From: Burkholderia pyrrocinia
GTDB taxonomy: Bacteria; Pseudomonadota; Gammaproteobacteria; Burkholderiales; Burkholderiaceae
Direction: 5' to 3'
Assembly: GCF_001028665.1 (NCBI RefSeq)
Contig: NZ_CP011504.1
Span: forward strand, 1,674,001-1,738,000
DNA length: 64,000 bases
Shown here: positions 44,451-54,377 of the stretch, one piece after another
Layout of the letters: each line of letters begins with the position of its first letter
How positions within the stretch are numbered: the stretch's first letter is position 1
Notes under the pieces: generated by a model
What the model was told of the DNA's origin: nothing
What the model saw: only the letters and a program-made list of their open reading frames with translations
The model's database searches: none
Position numbers and translations under genes: made by a program

Positions 44451-46151
44451 TCAGACCATCTCCGGCTGTCGCACGGCCTTCGCAACATCCCGCGCCAGCG
44501 CACCGTTAGCGACGAAGTACGGCACATCGACACGCGCGAGCGGTTGCCTGCCACGAATCTTGTCGGCGATCTTCTCGGCGATCATGATCGTCGGCGCGTT
44601 CAGGTTGCCGGTCGTGATGATCGGCATGATCGACGCATCGACGACGCGCAAGCCTTCCAGCCCGTGCACGCGCCCTTGTTCGTCAACCACCGCCATGTCG
44701 TCGTACCCCATCTTGCACGAGCACGACGGATGGAACGCGGTCTCCGCGCGGGCCCGCACGAACGCATCGAGCTCGTTGTCGCTCTTGCAGTCGGCGCCCG
44801 GGTTCAGCTCGCGGCCGCGATAGCGGTCGAGCGCGGGCTGCCGCATGATCTCGCGCGTCGCGCGGATCGCATCGCGGAACTCGCGCCAGTCGAGCGCTTC
44901 GGCCATGTAGTTGAACAGGATGCTCGGATGCTGGTTCGGATCGCGCGAGCGCAGCTTCACGCGGCCGCGGCTCGGCGAGCGCATCGAGCCGACGTGCGCC
45001 TGGAAGCCGTGCATCTCGATCGCGTTCGAGCCGTTGTAGTTGATCGCCACCGGCAGGAAGTGATACTGGATGTTCGGCCAGGGATCGTCGTCGCGCGTGC
45101 GGATGAAGCCGCCCGCCTCGAAGTGGTTGCTCGCGCCGAGGCCGGTGCCGTTCAGCATCCATTCGAGGCCGATCTTCGGCTGGTTCCACCACTTGAGCGC
45201 CGGGTACAGCGACACGGGTTCCTTGCACTCGTACTGGATGTACATCTCCAGGTGATCCTGCAGGTTCTGGCCGACACCGGGCAGGTCGAGCACGACGGGA
45301 ATGTCGAGTTCCTTCAGCCACGCGCCGGGGCCGACGCCCGAGCGCTGCAGCAGTTGCGGCGATGCGATCGCGCCGCTGCACACGAGCACTTCGCGGCGCG
45401 CATGCGCGGTCGCGCGCTCGCTGCCGCGCAGGTACGTGACGCCCGATGCGCGCTTGCCGTCGAACAGGATGCGGTCGGCGAGCGCGTGCGTGACGATCTC
45501 GAGGTTCGGCCGCGCACGCGCCTGGTCGAGATAGCCGCGCGCGGTGCTCGCGCGGCGGCCGCGCGGCGTGACGGTGCGGTCCATCGGGCCGAAGCCTTCC
45601 TGCTGATAACCGTTCAGGTCGTCGGTGCGCGGATAACCGGCCTGCACGCCCGCGTCGACCATCGCCTCGAACAGCGGGTTCACGCCCGGCTTGCTGGTCG
45701 TGACCGACACGGGGCCGCTGCCGCCGTGGTAGTCGTTCGGGCCGACGTCGCGCGTCTCGGCTTTCTTGAAGTACGGCAGGCAGTCGAGATATGTCCAGTT
45801 ATCGAGGCCCTTGTGCGTCGACCAGTTGTCGTAGTCGAGCGCGTTGCCGCGGATGTAGCACATCCCGTTGATCAGCGACGAGCCGCCGAGCCCCTTGCCG
45901 CGGCCGCATTCCATCCGGCGGTTGTCCATGTGCGGCTCGGGGTCGGTCTCGTACGCCCAGTTGTAGCGGCGGCCCTGCAGCGGATAGGCGAGGGCGGCCG
46001 GCATCTGCGTGCGGAAGTCGAAGCGGTAGTCGGGGCCGCCCGCTTCGAGCAGCAGCACCGTGACGTCCGGATCTTCCGTCAGGCGCGTTGCGAGCACGTT
46101 GCCCGCGGAACCTGCGCCGCAGATGATGTAGTCGTATTCGCGTGTCGTCAT
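44451..46151 (-). CDS. betA: Choline dehydrogenase
   Basis: 566-aa GMC-family FAD enzyme oxidising choline to betaine aldehyde (and slowly onward) at the inner membrane. FAD-binding [19 protein letters not shown] at the N terminus, the GMC signature [20 protein letters not shown], and catalytic His in [10 protein letters not shown] are intact; C-terminal [17 protein letters not shown] fits BetA. The start at 46151 follows a GAGGAGAAC site in the 23-base gap after betB. Order betI-betB-betA on the minus strand matches the canonical proteobacterial operon; betT is not adjacent. Confidence 0.96.
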   Translation of the reverse strand: MTTREYDYIICGAGSAGNVLATRLTEDPDVTVLLLEAGGPDYRFDFRTQMPAALAYPLQGRRYNWAYETDPEPHMDNRRMECGRGKGLGGSSLINGMCYIRGNALDYDNWSTHKGLDNWTYLDCLPYFKKAETRDVGPNDYHGGSGPVSVTTSKPGVNPLFEAMVDAGVQAGYPRTDDLNGYQQEGFGPMDRTVTPRGRRASTARGYLDQARARPNLEIVTHALADRILFDGKRASGVTYLRGSERATAHARREVLVCSGAIASPQLLQRSGVGPGAWLKELDIPVVLDLPGVGQNLQDHLEMYIQYECKEPVSLYPALKWWNQPKIGLEWMLNGTGLGASNHFEAGGFIRTRDDDPWPNIQYHFLPVAINYNGSNAIEMHGFQAHVGSMRSPSRGRVKLRSRDPNQHPSILFNYMAEALDWREFRDAIRATREIMRQPALDRYRGRELNPGADCKSDNELDAFVRARAETAFHPSCSCKMGYDDMAVVDEQGRVHGLEGLRVVDASIMPIITTGNLNAPTIMIAEKIADKIRGRQPLARVDVPYFVANGALARDVAKAVRQPEMV

Positions 46152-46174
46152 GACGGGTTCTCCTCCTTCAAGAA

Positions 46175-47644
46175 TCAAAACACCGGGTTGTAGCGGCCGA
46201 GCTCGACCTGCACCGACTTGATCCGAGTGTAGTGCTCGAGCGTCGTGATGCCGTTCTCGCGTCCGACACCGGATTGCTTGTATCCGCCAACCGGCATTTC
46301 GGCCGGCGATTCGCCCCACGTGTTGATCCAGCAGATGCCGGCTTCGAGGCGATGGATCGTGCGGTGCGCGCGCGACAGGTTCTCGGTCACGACGCCGGCC
46401 GCGAGGCCGTAGTGCGTGTCGTTCGCGCGGGCGATTACTTCGTCCTCCGATTCGAAATCGAGGATGCTCATCACCGGCCCGAAGATTTCCTCGCGGACGA
46501 TCTTCATGTCGTCGCGGCAATCGCCGAACACGGTCGGCGCGACGTACTGGCCGTTCGCGAAGTGGCCGTCGGTGAGTCGCGTGCCGCCGGCGAGCAGCTT
46601 CGCGCCTTCGGCCTTGCCGCTGTCGATGAAGCCGAGCACCTTGTCGAGCTGCGCGGCCGACACGAGCGGGCCGAAGTTGGTGTCGGCATCGGTCGGCTTG
46701 CCGACGCGGATGCGCTTCACGCGTTCGAGCACGCGCTGCGTGAACGCGTCCTTGATCGAGCGGTGCACGAACACGCGCGTGCCGTTCGTGCAGACCTGGC
46801 CCGAGCTGAAGAAGTTGGCGGTCACCGCGATGTCGGCCGCGCGGTCGAGGTCCGCATCGTCGAACACGATCAGCGGCGACTTGCCGCCGAGTTCCATCGT
46901 CACTTCCTTCAGCGACGATGCGCCGGCCAGCGACATCACCTTCTTGCCCGTCTCGACGCCGCCCGTGAACGACACCTTCGCGATGTCCGGGTGGCCGGTG
47001 AGCAGCGCGCCGACCGAGCCGTCGCCCTGCACGACGTTGAACACGCCGGCCGGCACGCCGGCTTCCGTATAGATTTCCGCGAGCTTCAGCGCGGTCAGCG
47101 GCGTGACTTCGCTCGGCTTGAACACCATCGCGTTGCCGGCGGCGAGCGCGGGCGCCGTCTTCCAGCAGGCGATCTGGATCGGGTAGTTCCATGCGCCGAT
47201 GCCTGCGCACACGCCGAGCGGTTCGCGGCGCGTGTAGACGAACGAATCGGCGCGCAGCGGCACCTGCAGCCCTTCGATCGCGGTCGCGAGGCCCGCGTAG
47301 TACTCGATCACGTCCGCGCCGGTGACGATGTCGACCGCGAGCGTTTCGCCGATCGGCTTGCCCGTGTCGCGCGTTTCGAGCGCCGCGAGCTCGTCGTTGC
47401 GCTCGCGCAGCAGGTCGACCGCGCGGCGCAGGATGCGCGAGCGCTGCATTGCGGTCATCGCGGCCCATTCGCGCTGGCCTTCCTGTGCGGACGCGACCGC
47501 GCGGTCGACGTCGGCCGCGCTCGCCTGCTGCACCTGTGCGAGCAGCTCGCCGGTGGCGGGATCGAAGGTGTCGAAAGTCTTGCCGCTCGTGGCGTCGACG
47601 TAACCGCCGCCGATGTAGAGGCGCTGCAAACCGAATACGGACAT
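46175..47644 (-). CDS. betB: Betaine aldehyde dehydrogenase
   Basis: 489-aa NAD(P)-dependent aldehyde dehydrogenase converting betaine aldehyde to glycine betaine. [15 protein letters not shown] carries the general-base Glu (E251) and [17 protein letters not shown] the nucleophile C285, the positions expected for BetB. NAD-binding [12 protein letters not shown] is present. Start has AAGGAGATC 6 bases upstream. It lies between betI and betA. Confidence 0.96.
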   Translation of the reverse strand: MSVFGLQRLYIGGGYVDATSGKTFDTFDPATGELLAQVQQASAADVDRAVASAQEGQREWAAMTAMQRSRILRRAVDLLRERNDELAALETRDTGKPIGETLAVDIVTGADVIEYYAGLATAIEGLQVPLRADSFVYTRREPLGVCAGIGAWNYPIQIACWKTAPALAAGNAMVFKPSEVTPLTALKLAEIYTEAGVPAGVFNVVQGDGSVGALLTGHPDIAKVSFTGGVETGKKVMSLAGASSLKEVTMELGGKSPLIVFDDADLDRAADIAVTANFFSSGQVCTNGTRVFVHRSIKDAFTQRVLERVKRIRVGKPTDADTNFGPLVSAAQLDKVLGFIDSGKAEGAKLLAGGTRLTDGHFANGQYVAPTVFGDCRDDMKIVREEIFGPVMSILDFESEDEVIARANDTHYGLAAGVVTENLSRAHRTIHRLEAGICWINTWGESPAEMPVGGYKQSGVGRENGITTLEHYTRIKSVQVELGRYNPVF

Positions 47645-47674
47645 GAGGATCTCCTTGAGGGCGACTGCGTAGCG

Positions 47675-48259
47675 TCAGTCGGACGCGAGCAGCAGGTCGA
47701 TGTAATCGTGGGCGAGCTTCAATGCCGCCCGGGTGTCGATCGGGCCGCCGGCGAGCGCGCCGCGCAGCCACAGGCCGTCGATCAGCGCGGCGAGGCCGCT
47801 GGCGGCTTCGCGCGCCTTCGCGAGCGGCAATGCCTTCGCGAATTCGGCGCACAGGTTCGAATGGAGGCGCCGCGTGTTGACGTGCTGCAGGCGCTTGAGC
47901 ATCGGGTCGTGCATGCTCTGCGACCAGAACGCGAGCCACGTCTTCATCACGGGCGCGCTGACCTGCGTGTCGTCGAAGTTCGCGGCGACGATCGCGCGCA
48001 GCCGCGAACGCGGATCCTTGCGTGCCGCCACGCGGCGGCGCGTGGTGGCCGACCACAGGTCGCGCAGCACGTGCCGCATCGTCGCTTCGAGCAGGCCGTC
48101 CTTGTCGCCGAAGTAATGGCTGACGATGCCCGTCGAGATCTTCGCGCGTTGCGCGACCGATGCGAGCGTCGTGCCGGGCAGGCCCGCTTCGTCGATCGAA
48201 CGCAGCGTGGCGTCGATCAACTGGGCGCGGCGAATCTCCCGCATTCCGACTTTCGGCAT
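47675..48259 (-). CDS. betI: Transcriptional repressor BetI (choline-responsive)
   Basis: 194-aa TetR-family repressor. The N-terminal HTH ([20 protein letters not shown]) and the ligand domain with [20 protein letters not shown] are typical of BetI, which releases the bet operon when choline is present. It is the first gene of betIBA; the ATTGA-N4-TCAAT palindrome listed at 48318 lies 59 bases upstream of its start. GCMREIR-type variation aside, length is standard. Confidence 0.95.
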   Translation of the reverse strand: MPKVGMREIRRAQLIDATLRSIDEAGLPGTTLASVAQRAKISTGIVSHYFGDKDGLLEATMRHVLRDLWSATTRRRVAARKDPRSRLRAIVAANFDDTQVSAPVMKTWLAFWSQSMHDPMLKRLQHVNTRRLHSNLCAEFAKALPLAKAREAASGLAALIDGLWLRGALAGGPIDTRAALKLAHDYIDLLLASD

Positions 48260-48317
48260 CGCGACTCCCTTCGCCCGGACGGGCCATCCATGGAAGTCGA
48301 GAGCTTAGCGGTTTTTT

Positions 48318-48331
48318 ATTGATCGTTCAAT
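48318..48331. promoter_or_regulatory. Candidate BetI operator
   Basis: ATTGA-TCGT-TCAAT is a perfect palindrome flanked by TTT and CAA, resembling known BetI sites built on ATTGAACGTTCAAT. It lies upstream of betI in the divergent region. Confidence 0.65.
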
Positions 48332-48359
48332 CAACAAAAAATCGGGGTCTGACGGTGTG

Positions 48360-48840
48360 AAGCATGTCGCAACAGACGGATCGACCGAGTTTGCCGCGAT
48401 GTGCAGGTGCGGAAAAACGAATTGAAAGAAGGTTAATTAAGCTGGAGTTTGTTTAAAACGGTTTTTGAAAAGATGGTGCAATGCGGTGGAAAATTTACGA
48501 GCACGTTTCTATTACGAAACGAAAGAGTGTGGAGGTATGTAATATCCTCCGCAATGTGAAATGGAGAGTGCCGATGGAGAAGATCGGTAAATTCCGAAAA
48601 ACCGTTTAAATCAGGCGATTTAAATCGTATAGGTCATTGAATATAAATTGAAAAATGTGATTTCACCAAGCTTGTTGGTGCCGCTCGCAAACGATTGCGA
48701 TCGTCTTCGTGGCGATTCCGCATACCATATAAATTGATAAAAAAATTTGAATCAGGCGCATTTCCCAACCGAGTAGAGGACATCGTTGGAATGACTTGAG
48801 TAAGTAATATTGTCCGTATTAGTATGGCGCCGCACTACGA
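48360..48840. other. AT-rich control region between betI and rhlA
   Basis: About 480 bases much richer in A+T than the rest of the window. It contains TTTAAATC-N4-GATTTAAA (48605-48624), a longer-range inverted pair AAACGGTTTTT (48456-48466) / AAAAACCGTTT (48597-48607), GTTTC-N6-GAAAC near 48505-48520 and GGAGG-N10-CCTCC (48531-48550). No plausible gene lies inside. It is probably the regulatory region of the rhamnolipid operon, perhaps silenced by an H-NS-like protein (inference). Confidence 0.6.
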
Positions 48841-48981
48841 GGAATGAATGGGCGCCGCCGGCATTTGCCGCGGTGCGTCGGCAATGGGCGCGGCGACGGA
48901 CCGTGCACGGGGCCGGCGCGAGCCATTGCGCACTTGCAGCATGCCGCGACGTCGAGACGCCGCATCCACCGGAGAACGACG

Positions 48982-49884
48982 ATGCCGACCGAAAAACACG
49001 TGGTCCCGCTGCCGAATGGTCTGAAGGTCTACGTCGAACGGAACGTGTTCGACCCGGCGTTCGACACGGCGATGCTCGTCAACGGCGCGCTCGCGACGAC
49101 CGCGTCGTTCGGGCAGACCGTCCAGTATCTCGGCGAGCGGATGAATACGATCTGCTTCGACCTGCCGTACGCGGGGCAGTCGCGCCAGCACAACCCGGGT
49201 TGCTTCATCCTGACCAAGGACGACGAAGCCGCGATCCTTCAGCATCTGGTCGAGCGCTTCGCGCCGGCGTTCCTGGTGTCGGTGTCGTGGGGCGGCGTCG
49301 CATCGCTGTTCGCGCTCGCGCGCGGCTGCCCGAGCGTGCGGCGTGCGGCGATCTGCTCGTTCTCGCCGTTCCTGAACGACGCGATGGTCGACTACGTGAC
49401 GCGCGCACGCGACCACATCGCGGCCGGCGAGAACCTGAAGGCCGCGCAGTTGCTGAACGACACCGTCGGCCGCTACCTGCCGCGCATCATGAAGCTGTAC
49501 AACTACCGGTATCTCACGCGCCTGCCGCGAGACGAGCAGGACCAGGTCGCGTTCCACGTCGACCAGATCCTGTCGCTGCAGCCCGAGCGCTACTTCAGCG
49601 AATTCTCGAACATCGGCTGCGAACTGCTGTTCCTGAACGGCGAGCGCGACGAATACACGACGCCGGCCGACGTCCGCCAGCTCGGCGCGCACGTGCCGCG
49701 CGCGCGATTCGCGACGGTGCCGGACGCCGGCCATTTCCTCGACATCGAAGGCCGCGCGCAGCGCGAATACACGCGGGCGGCGCTGCTCGATTTCTTCTGC
49801 GACGGGTCGCCGGCTGCGGCCGGCATGGCGCGCGCCGCCGCGCATGCGTGCGCGCCCGCGCCGATGCACGCGCTGTCGTCGTGA
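48982..49884 (+). CDS. rhlA: RhlA: 3-(3-hydroxyalkanoyloxy)alkanoate (HAA) synthase
   Basis: 300-aa alpha/beta hydrolase-fold acyltransferase coupling two 3-hydroxyacyl chains to the HAA lipid moiety of rhamnolipids. Catalytic Ser102 in VSVSWGGVAS, Asp223 in FLNGERDEYTT and His251 in VPDAGHFLD fall on exactly the numbers known for Pseudomonas RhlA, which fixes the start at 48982 (GGAG 7 bases upstream). FDLPYAGQSRQHN is another RhlA hallmark. First gene of the operon. The AT-rich leader upstream is probably its control region. Confidence 0.95.
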   Translation: MPTEKHVVPLPNGLKVYVERNVFDPAFDTAMLVNGALATTASFGQTVQYLGERMNTICFDLPYAGQSRQHNPGCFILTKDDEAAILQHLVERFAPAFLVSVSWGGVASLFALARGCPSVRRAAICSFSPFLNDAMVDYVTRARDHIAAGENLKAAQLLNDTVGRYLPRIMKLYNYRYLTRLPRDEQDQVAFHVDQILSLQPERYFSEFSNIGCELLFLNGERDEYTTPADVRQLGAHVPRARFATVPDAGHFLDIEGRAQREYTRAALLDFFCDGSPAAAGMARAAAHACAPAPMHALSS

Positions 49885-49951
49885 CGCCGCACGTCTTGGC
49901 GCGGGCCCGGCCCGCGCATCCGAATTCCCATCCCAACGAGGCAGGCCAGCC

Positions 49952-50521
49952 GTGAATATCGTTCAGACCATCGCCATCGTCGTTCCCTGGGCCGCATGGC
50001 TCGCGTACTGGATCGCCACGTCGCAGGGCGTGAAGACGACCGTGCGCAAGGAAGCGTCGCGCTCGCGCACGCTGCAGTCGATTCCGCTGATCGTCGGCGG
50101 CGCGCTGATCATCCTGCCCGATCCTTCATGGCAGGCGCTCGCGCCCGACTGGCAGCGCTTCGGCCTGCAGGCGCAGTGCGGGCTCGCGGTGCTGGTCGCG
50201 GGCCTGCTGTTCTCGGTGTGGGCGCGGCTGCATCTCGGCACGAACTGGAGCGTGTCGGTCACGCTGAAGGAAGACCACGAGCTCGTGCGCACGGGACCGT
50301 ACGCGCTCGTGCGTCACCCGATCTACACGGGCTGCCTGCTCGCGCTCGTCGGCGCCGCGCTGATCGGCGGCGAATGGCGCGGCGTGATCGGCGTGCTGCT
50401 CGTGTTCGCGTCGCTCGCGTACAAGGTGCGCGTCGAGGAGAGCTGGCTGACCGGGTATTTCGGGCCGGCGTACGCGCAGTACCGCCGCGAGGTCGCGGCG
50501 CTGATTCCCGGTTTCTACTGA
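49952..50521 (+). CDS. ICMT-family membrane methyltransferase within the rhl operon
   Basis: 189 aa with ~4 hydrophobic segments. The C-terminal signature of isoprenylcysteine carboxyl methyltransferase/PEMT-like enzymes is clear: GPYALVRHPIYTG, KVRVEESWLTGYFGPAYAQY. These SAM-dependent enzymes methylate carboxylates or amines of lipid-like molecules at the membrane. GTG start at 49952 is preceded by GAGG. It lies between rhlA (67 bases) and rhlB (17 bases), so it is probably co-transcribed; a carboxyl methyl ester of HAA or rhamnolipid is the natural guess. I know of no such gene between rhlA and rhlB in Pseudomonas. Confidence 0.85.
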   Translation: MNIVQTIAIVVPWAAWLAYWIATSQGVKTTVRKEASRSRTLQSIPLIVGGALIILPDPSWQALAPDWQRFGLQAQCGLAVLVAGLLFSVWARLHLGTNWSVSVTLKEDHELVRTGPYALVRHPIYTGCLLALVGAALIGGEWRGVIGVLLVFASLAYKVRVEESWLTGYFGPAYAQYRREVAALIPGFY

Positions 50522-50538
50522 CACCCGCGAGGCGCGCG

Positions 50539-51822
50539 ATGGCGAAGATGATCGTGACCGCGATCGGCTCGGCGGGCGACGTGCATCCGCTGCTCGGCGT
50601 CGCGCGCACGCTCGCGGCGCGCGGTCACGACGTCGTGTTCTGCACGCACGCGCCGTTCGAGGCGGCCGTGCGCCGCTGCGGTTTCGCGTTCGTGTCGGTC
50701 GGCACCGCGGCCGAATACGAGGCCGCGATGGCGAATCCCGCGCTGTGGGACCCGCGCACGTCGTTCCGCACGCTGTGGCAGGTGATCGCGCCGATGCTGC
50801 GGCCGCATTACGACGCGCTGCGTGCGCTGACCGATGACGATACGGTGCTCGTCGGCACGCTGTGGGCGTTCTCCGCGCGCTTCATGCAGGAGTTGCACGG
50901 CACGCCGTACGTGTCGGTGCAGGTGTCGCCGTCGACGCTGCTGTCCGCGCATGCGCCGCCGACGCACCCGCGCCTGACGATTCCCGCGCGCTGGCCGCTG
51001 CCGGTGAAGTCGGCGCTGATGACGCTGATCGAGCGGCAGGTGCTCGACCGCGTATGCGGCCCCGCGCTCGACGCGGTTCGCCGCGATCTCGGGCTTGCGC
51101 CCGCGCGGCGCGTGCTCGGCCGCTGGCTGCATTCGACCGACGGCGTGCTGTGCCTGTTTCCCGGCTGGTTCGCGCCGCCGCAGCCCGACTGGCCGGCGAA
51201 TCATCTGCAAAGCGGTTTTCCGCTGTTCAACGATATTGCGGTGCCTGACGAAGATGCGGAACTCGATGCGTTTCTTGCGGCCGGCGAGCCACCCGTCGTG
51301 TTCACGGCCGGCTCGACGCTCGTCGATCACGCGGCGTATGCGCGCGCGGTGGCGGATGCGCTGCGCGCGACCGGCGCGCGCGGGATCCTGCTGACGCCGC
51401 ACGATGCGGCGCCGGACGGCAACCGGCTGCTCGTGCGCCGCTTCGTGCCGATGCGCACGCTGCTGCCGCATTGCCGCGCGCTCGTGCATCACGGCGGGAT
51501 CGGCACCGCGGCGCTCGCGTACGAGGCCGGGATCGTGCAGGTCGTGACGCCGTTCGCGCACGACCAGTTCGACAACGCGCAACGCGTCGCGGCGAGCGGC
51601 TGCGGCGTGCGTGTCGATGGCCCCGTCGATGGCGCGCGTCTTGGCGCGGCGCTCGCGCACGTGCTCGACGAACCCGCGTTCGCGGTGCATGCGGAGCGGG
51701 TGCGTGCGTTGATCGCCGCCGCGCCGGACGGCTGTCATGCGGCCGCCGATTTCATCGAACGGTTCGCGCCGAAGCGCTGGCGGGCGACCGCGCGGGCCGA
51801 TGTCGCGGCGGCCGGCGCATGA
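50539..51822 (+). CDS. rhlB: RhlB: rhamnosyltransferase 1
   Basis: 427-aa GT1-family glycosyltransferase adding dTDP-rhamnose to HAA to give mono-rhamnolipid at the inner-membrane face. TAIGSAGDVHPLLGVARTLA opens the protein and the nucleotide-sugar site LVHHGGIGTAALAYEAGI (HH at 317-318) with PFAHDQFDNAQRV closes it. The ATG at 50539 has GCGAGGCGCG upstream. Its stop overlaps the transporter start (ATGA). Length equals Pseudomonas RhlB (426 aa). Confidence 0.94.
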   Translation: MAKMIVTAIGSAGDVHPLLGVARTLAARGHDVVFCTHAPFEAAVRRCGFAFVSVGTAAEYEAAMANPALWDPRTSFRTLWQVIAPMLRPHYDALRALTDDDTVLVGTLWAFSARFMQELHGTPYVSVQVSPSTLLSAHAPPTHPRLTIPARWPLPVKSALMTLIERQVLDRVCGPALDAVRRDLGLAPARRVLGRWLHSTDGVLCLFPGWFAPPQPDWPANHLQSGFPLFNDIAVPDEDAELDAFLAAGEPPVVFTAGSTLVDHAAYARAVADALRATGARGILLTPHDAAPDGNRLLVRRFVPMRTLLPHCRALVHHGGIGTAALAYEAGIVQVVTPFAHDQFDNAQRVAASGCGVRVDGPVDGARLGAALAHVLDEPAFAVHAERVRALIAAAPDGCHAAADFIERFAPKRWRATARADVAAAGA

Positions 51823-53420
51823 GCACCGCGTCGCCGCTTCACGACCGGCCCGTCGCGCCGTCCGCGTTCGACGCGCCGGCTCCGGCGTCGGAACCGGCCG
51901 CGCAGCCGGTGCGTGGCATCCGGCTCGCGCTGCTGACGTTTGCGCTGTCGCTCGCGACCTTCATCGAGGTGCTCGACTCGACCGTGACGAACGTCGCGGT
52001 GCCGGCGATCTCCGGCAGTCTCGGCGTATCGAACAGCCAGGGCACGTGGGTGATCAGTTCGTATTCGGTCGCGGCCGCGATCGCGGTGCCGCTGACGGGC
52101 TGGCTCGCGCGCCGCGTCGGCGAATTGCGGCTGTTCGTCGGCGCGGTGCTGCTGTTCACGCTGACGTCGCTGCTGTGCGGGCTCGCGCGCGACCTGCATG
52201 TGCTGGTGATCTGCCGCGCGCTGCAGGGGCTGTGCTCGGGGCCGATGGTGCCGCTGTCGCAGACGATCCTGCTGCGCACGTTCCCGCCGGACAAGCGCAC
52301 GATCGCGCTCGCGCTGTGGGCGATGACGGTGCTGCTCGCGCCGATCTTCGGGCCGGTGGTCGGCGGCTGGATCGTCGACAACTTCTCGTGGCCGTGGATC
52401 TTCCTGATCAACCTGCCGATCGGGCTGTTCTCGTTCGCGGTGTGCACCGCAATGCTGCGCCCCGACGCACAGCGCGGCGCGGCCGGCCCGATCGACGTGC
52501 CGGGCATCGTGCTGCTCGTGATCGGCGTCGGCTCGCTGCAGGCGATGCTCGATCTCGGCCACGATCGCGGCTGGTTCGATTCGCCGCTGATCGTCACGCT
52601 CGCGGTGGTCGCGGGGCTCTCGATCGTGTCGCTGCTGATCTGGGAGGCGGGCGAAGCGCATCCCGTCGTCGATCTCGGCCTGTTTCGCGACCGCACGTTC
52701 TCGTTCTGCGTGCTGATCATCTCGCTCGGGATGATGAGCTTCTCGGTGGTCGGCGTCGTGTTCCCGCTGTGGATGCAGGCCGTGATGGGCTACAACGCGT
52801 TTCATGCAGGGCTCGCGACGGCATCGCTCGGCGTGCTCGCGCTCGTGTTCTCGATCCTCGTCGGCCTGTACGCGCATCGCTTCGACGCGCGCGTGCTCGC
52901 GACGGCCGGCTTCCTCGTGTTCGCGGGCGTGCTCGCGTGGGACGCGCATTTCACGCTGAAGATGACGTTCGCGCAGATCGCCGCGCCCGGCCTGATCCAG
53001 GGGATCGGGCTGCCGCTGTTCTTCATTCCGCTGACCGCCGCGACGCTGTCGCGCATTCCGGACGACCGGCTTGCCGCCGCATCGAGCCTGTCGAACTTCC
53101 TGCGCACGCTGTCGGCCGCGTTCGGCACCGCGATGAGCGTGACGCTGTGGGACAACCGCGCGACCTATCACTACGACGTCGTGTCGCAATCCGTCACGCA
53201 CGCGTCGGCGAATACGCAGCGCTTCGTGCATGCGCTGAACACGATGGGCGTGGACGGCGTGCGCGAGCTGACGACGCTGCACCAGGTCGTGATGCAGCAG
53301 GCGTACATGATGGCGACGAACGACATGTTCTGGATGGCGAGCATGACCTGCCTCGTGCTCGCCGCGATGATGTGGCTGACGCGGCCGAAGCGTGGCGCGG
53401 CGGCGTCCTTCGGACATTGA
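51819..53420 (+). CDS. DHA2-family MFS exporter (EmrB-like) of the rhl operon
   Basis: 533 aa with 14 predicted membrane spans, DHA2 subfamily. VLDSTVTNVAVPAISGSLGV and WVISSYSVAAAIAVPLTGW contain the DHA2 motif D1 and QTILLRTFPPDKRTIALALWA the TM4 region. With the adaptor and outer-membrane factor downstream it can form a tripartite pump across both membranes, likely for rhamnolipid (inference from operon). ATGA overlap with rhlB. RhlC follows 10 bases later. Confidence 0.92.
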   Translation: MSTASPLHDRPVAPSAFDAPAPASEPAAQPVRGIRLALLTFALSLATFIEVLDSTVTNVAVPAISGSLGVSNSQGTWVISSYSVAAAIAVPLTGWLARRVGELRLFVGAVLLFTLTSLLCGLARDLHVLVICRALQGLCSGPMVPLSQTILLRTFPPDKRTIALALWAMTVLLAPIFGPVVGGWIVDNFSWPWIFLINLPIGLFSFAVCTAMLRPDAQRGAAGPIDVPGIVLLVIGVGSLQAMLDLGHDRGWFDSPLIVTLAVVAGLSIVSLLIWEAGEAHPVVDLGLFRDRTFSFCVLIISLGMMSFSVVGVVFPLWMQAVMGYNAFHAGLATASLGVLALVFSILVGLYAHRFDARVLATAGFLVFAGVLAWDAHFTLKMTFAQIAAPGLIQGIGLPLFFIPLTAATLSRIPDDRLAAASSLSNFLRTLSAAFGTAMSVTLWDNRATYHYDVVSQSVTHASANTQRFVHALNTMGVDGVRELTTLHQVVMQQAYMMATNDMFWMASMTCLVLAAMMWLTRPKRGAAASFGH

Positions 53421-53430
53421 GGAGACGAAC

Positions 53431-54369
53431 ATGACGACACTCGGCGCACTCGTGATCCTGTATCACCCGAGCGACGCGCAGCTCGAAGCGCTTGGCGCGT
53501 GGCGGCATGCGTGCGACGCGCTGCTCGTCGTCGACAACACGCCGCAGCCCGATGCGCGGGCGCGCGACCTGTGCGAGCGCGAAGGCATCGCGCTGCTGCA
53601 TCACGGCAACCGCGGCGGGATCGCGGGCGCATACAACGCGGGGCTCGCGGCGCTGTTTCGCGATCGCATCGATGCGGTCGCGCTGTTCGATCAGGATTCG
53701 TCGGTGCCGGCCGCGTATTTCCCGACGATGCGCGATGTCTGCGCGGGGCTCGCGGGGCGTGCGTTCCTGGCCGGCCCGCGCATCTTCGACGAGAACGCGC
53801 GCAGCTTCCTGCCCGAACTCTCGACCAACGGGATCGGGCTGCGCCGCCTGCGCATCGAGCCGGGTGCGCCGCTGCAGCGCTGCGCGTTCCTGATCTCGTC
53901 GGGCTGCGTCGTATCGCGCGACGCGTTCGACGTGCTCGGCCGGTTCGACGAGACGCTGTTCATCGATCACGTCGATACCGAATACAGCTTCCGCGCGCTG
54001 TCGCGCAACGTGCCGCTCTATGTCGTGCCGTCGCTGGTGCTGCCGCACCGGATCGGCGCGAAGCAGCGTCATGCGATCGGCCCTTTTGAAATGACGTCGA
54101 TGAATCATTCGTGGCAACGGCGCTACTACAGCGCGCGCAATGCGGTGCAGCTCGGGATGCAATACGGGCTGCGATTTCCGGTGGCGATCGTGCCGAACCT
54201 GCTGACCGTATGGCAGGTCGTGCAGATCGCGCTCGTCGAGCGCGACAAGCGCGCGAAGCTCGCCGGCATCCTGTTCGGCGTCGCCGACGGCCTGTTCGGC
54301 CGGCTCGGTCCGCTCGAACGCACACGGCCACGGCTGGCCGCACGCGCGCAGCGCATTCAGCAGGGGTGA
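53431..54369 (+). CDS. rhlC: RhlC: rhamnosyltransferase 2
   Basis: 312-aa GT2-family enzyme that adds the second rhamnose to give di-rhamnolipid. LGALVILYHPSDAQLEALGA, NRGGIAGAYNAGLAALF, ALFDQDSSVPAAYFPTM (DxD-like) and TLFIDHVDTEYSFRAL are the rhamnosyltransferase landmarks. Start 53431 has GAGGAG 6 bases upstream. Inclusion of rhlC with rhlA and rhlB in one operon is the Burkholderia arrangement, unlike Pseudomonas, where rhlC is separate. Confidence 0.93.
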   Translation: MTTLGALVILYHPSDAQLEALGAWRHACDALLVVDNTPQPDARARDLCEREGIALLHHGNRGGIAGAYNAGLAALFRDRIDAVALFDQDSSVPAAYFPTMRDVCAGLAGRAFLAGPRIFDENARSFLPELSTNGIGLRRLRIEPGAPLQRCAFLISSGCVVSRDAFDVLGRFDETLFIDHVDTEYSFRALSRNVPLYVVPSLVLPHRIGAKQRHAIGPFEMTSMNHSWQRRYYSARNAVQLGMQYGLRFPVAIVPNLLTVWQVVQIALVERDKRAKLAGILFGVADGLFGRLGPLERTRPRLAARAQRIQQG

Positions 54370-54377
54370 GGGGCGCG

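Noticed and set aside
44451..48287. One giant minus-strand frame spanning betA, betB and betI.
   Set aside because: Only the part corresponding to betA in this frame is protein-like; the rest is read-through in the wrong frame of betB and betI, which are supported separately.
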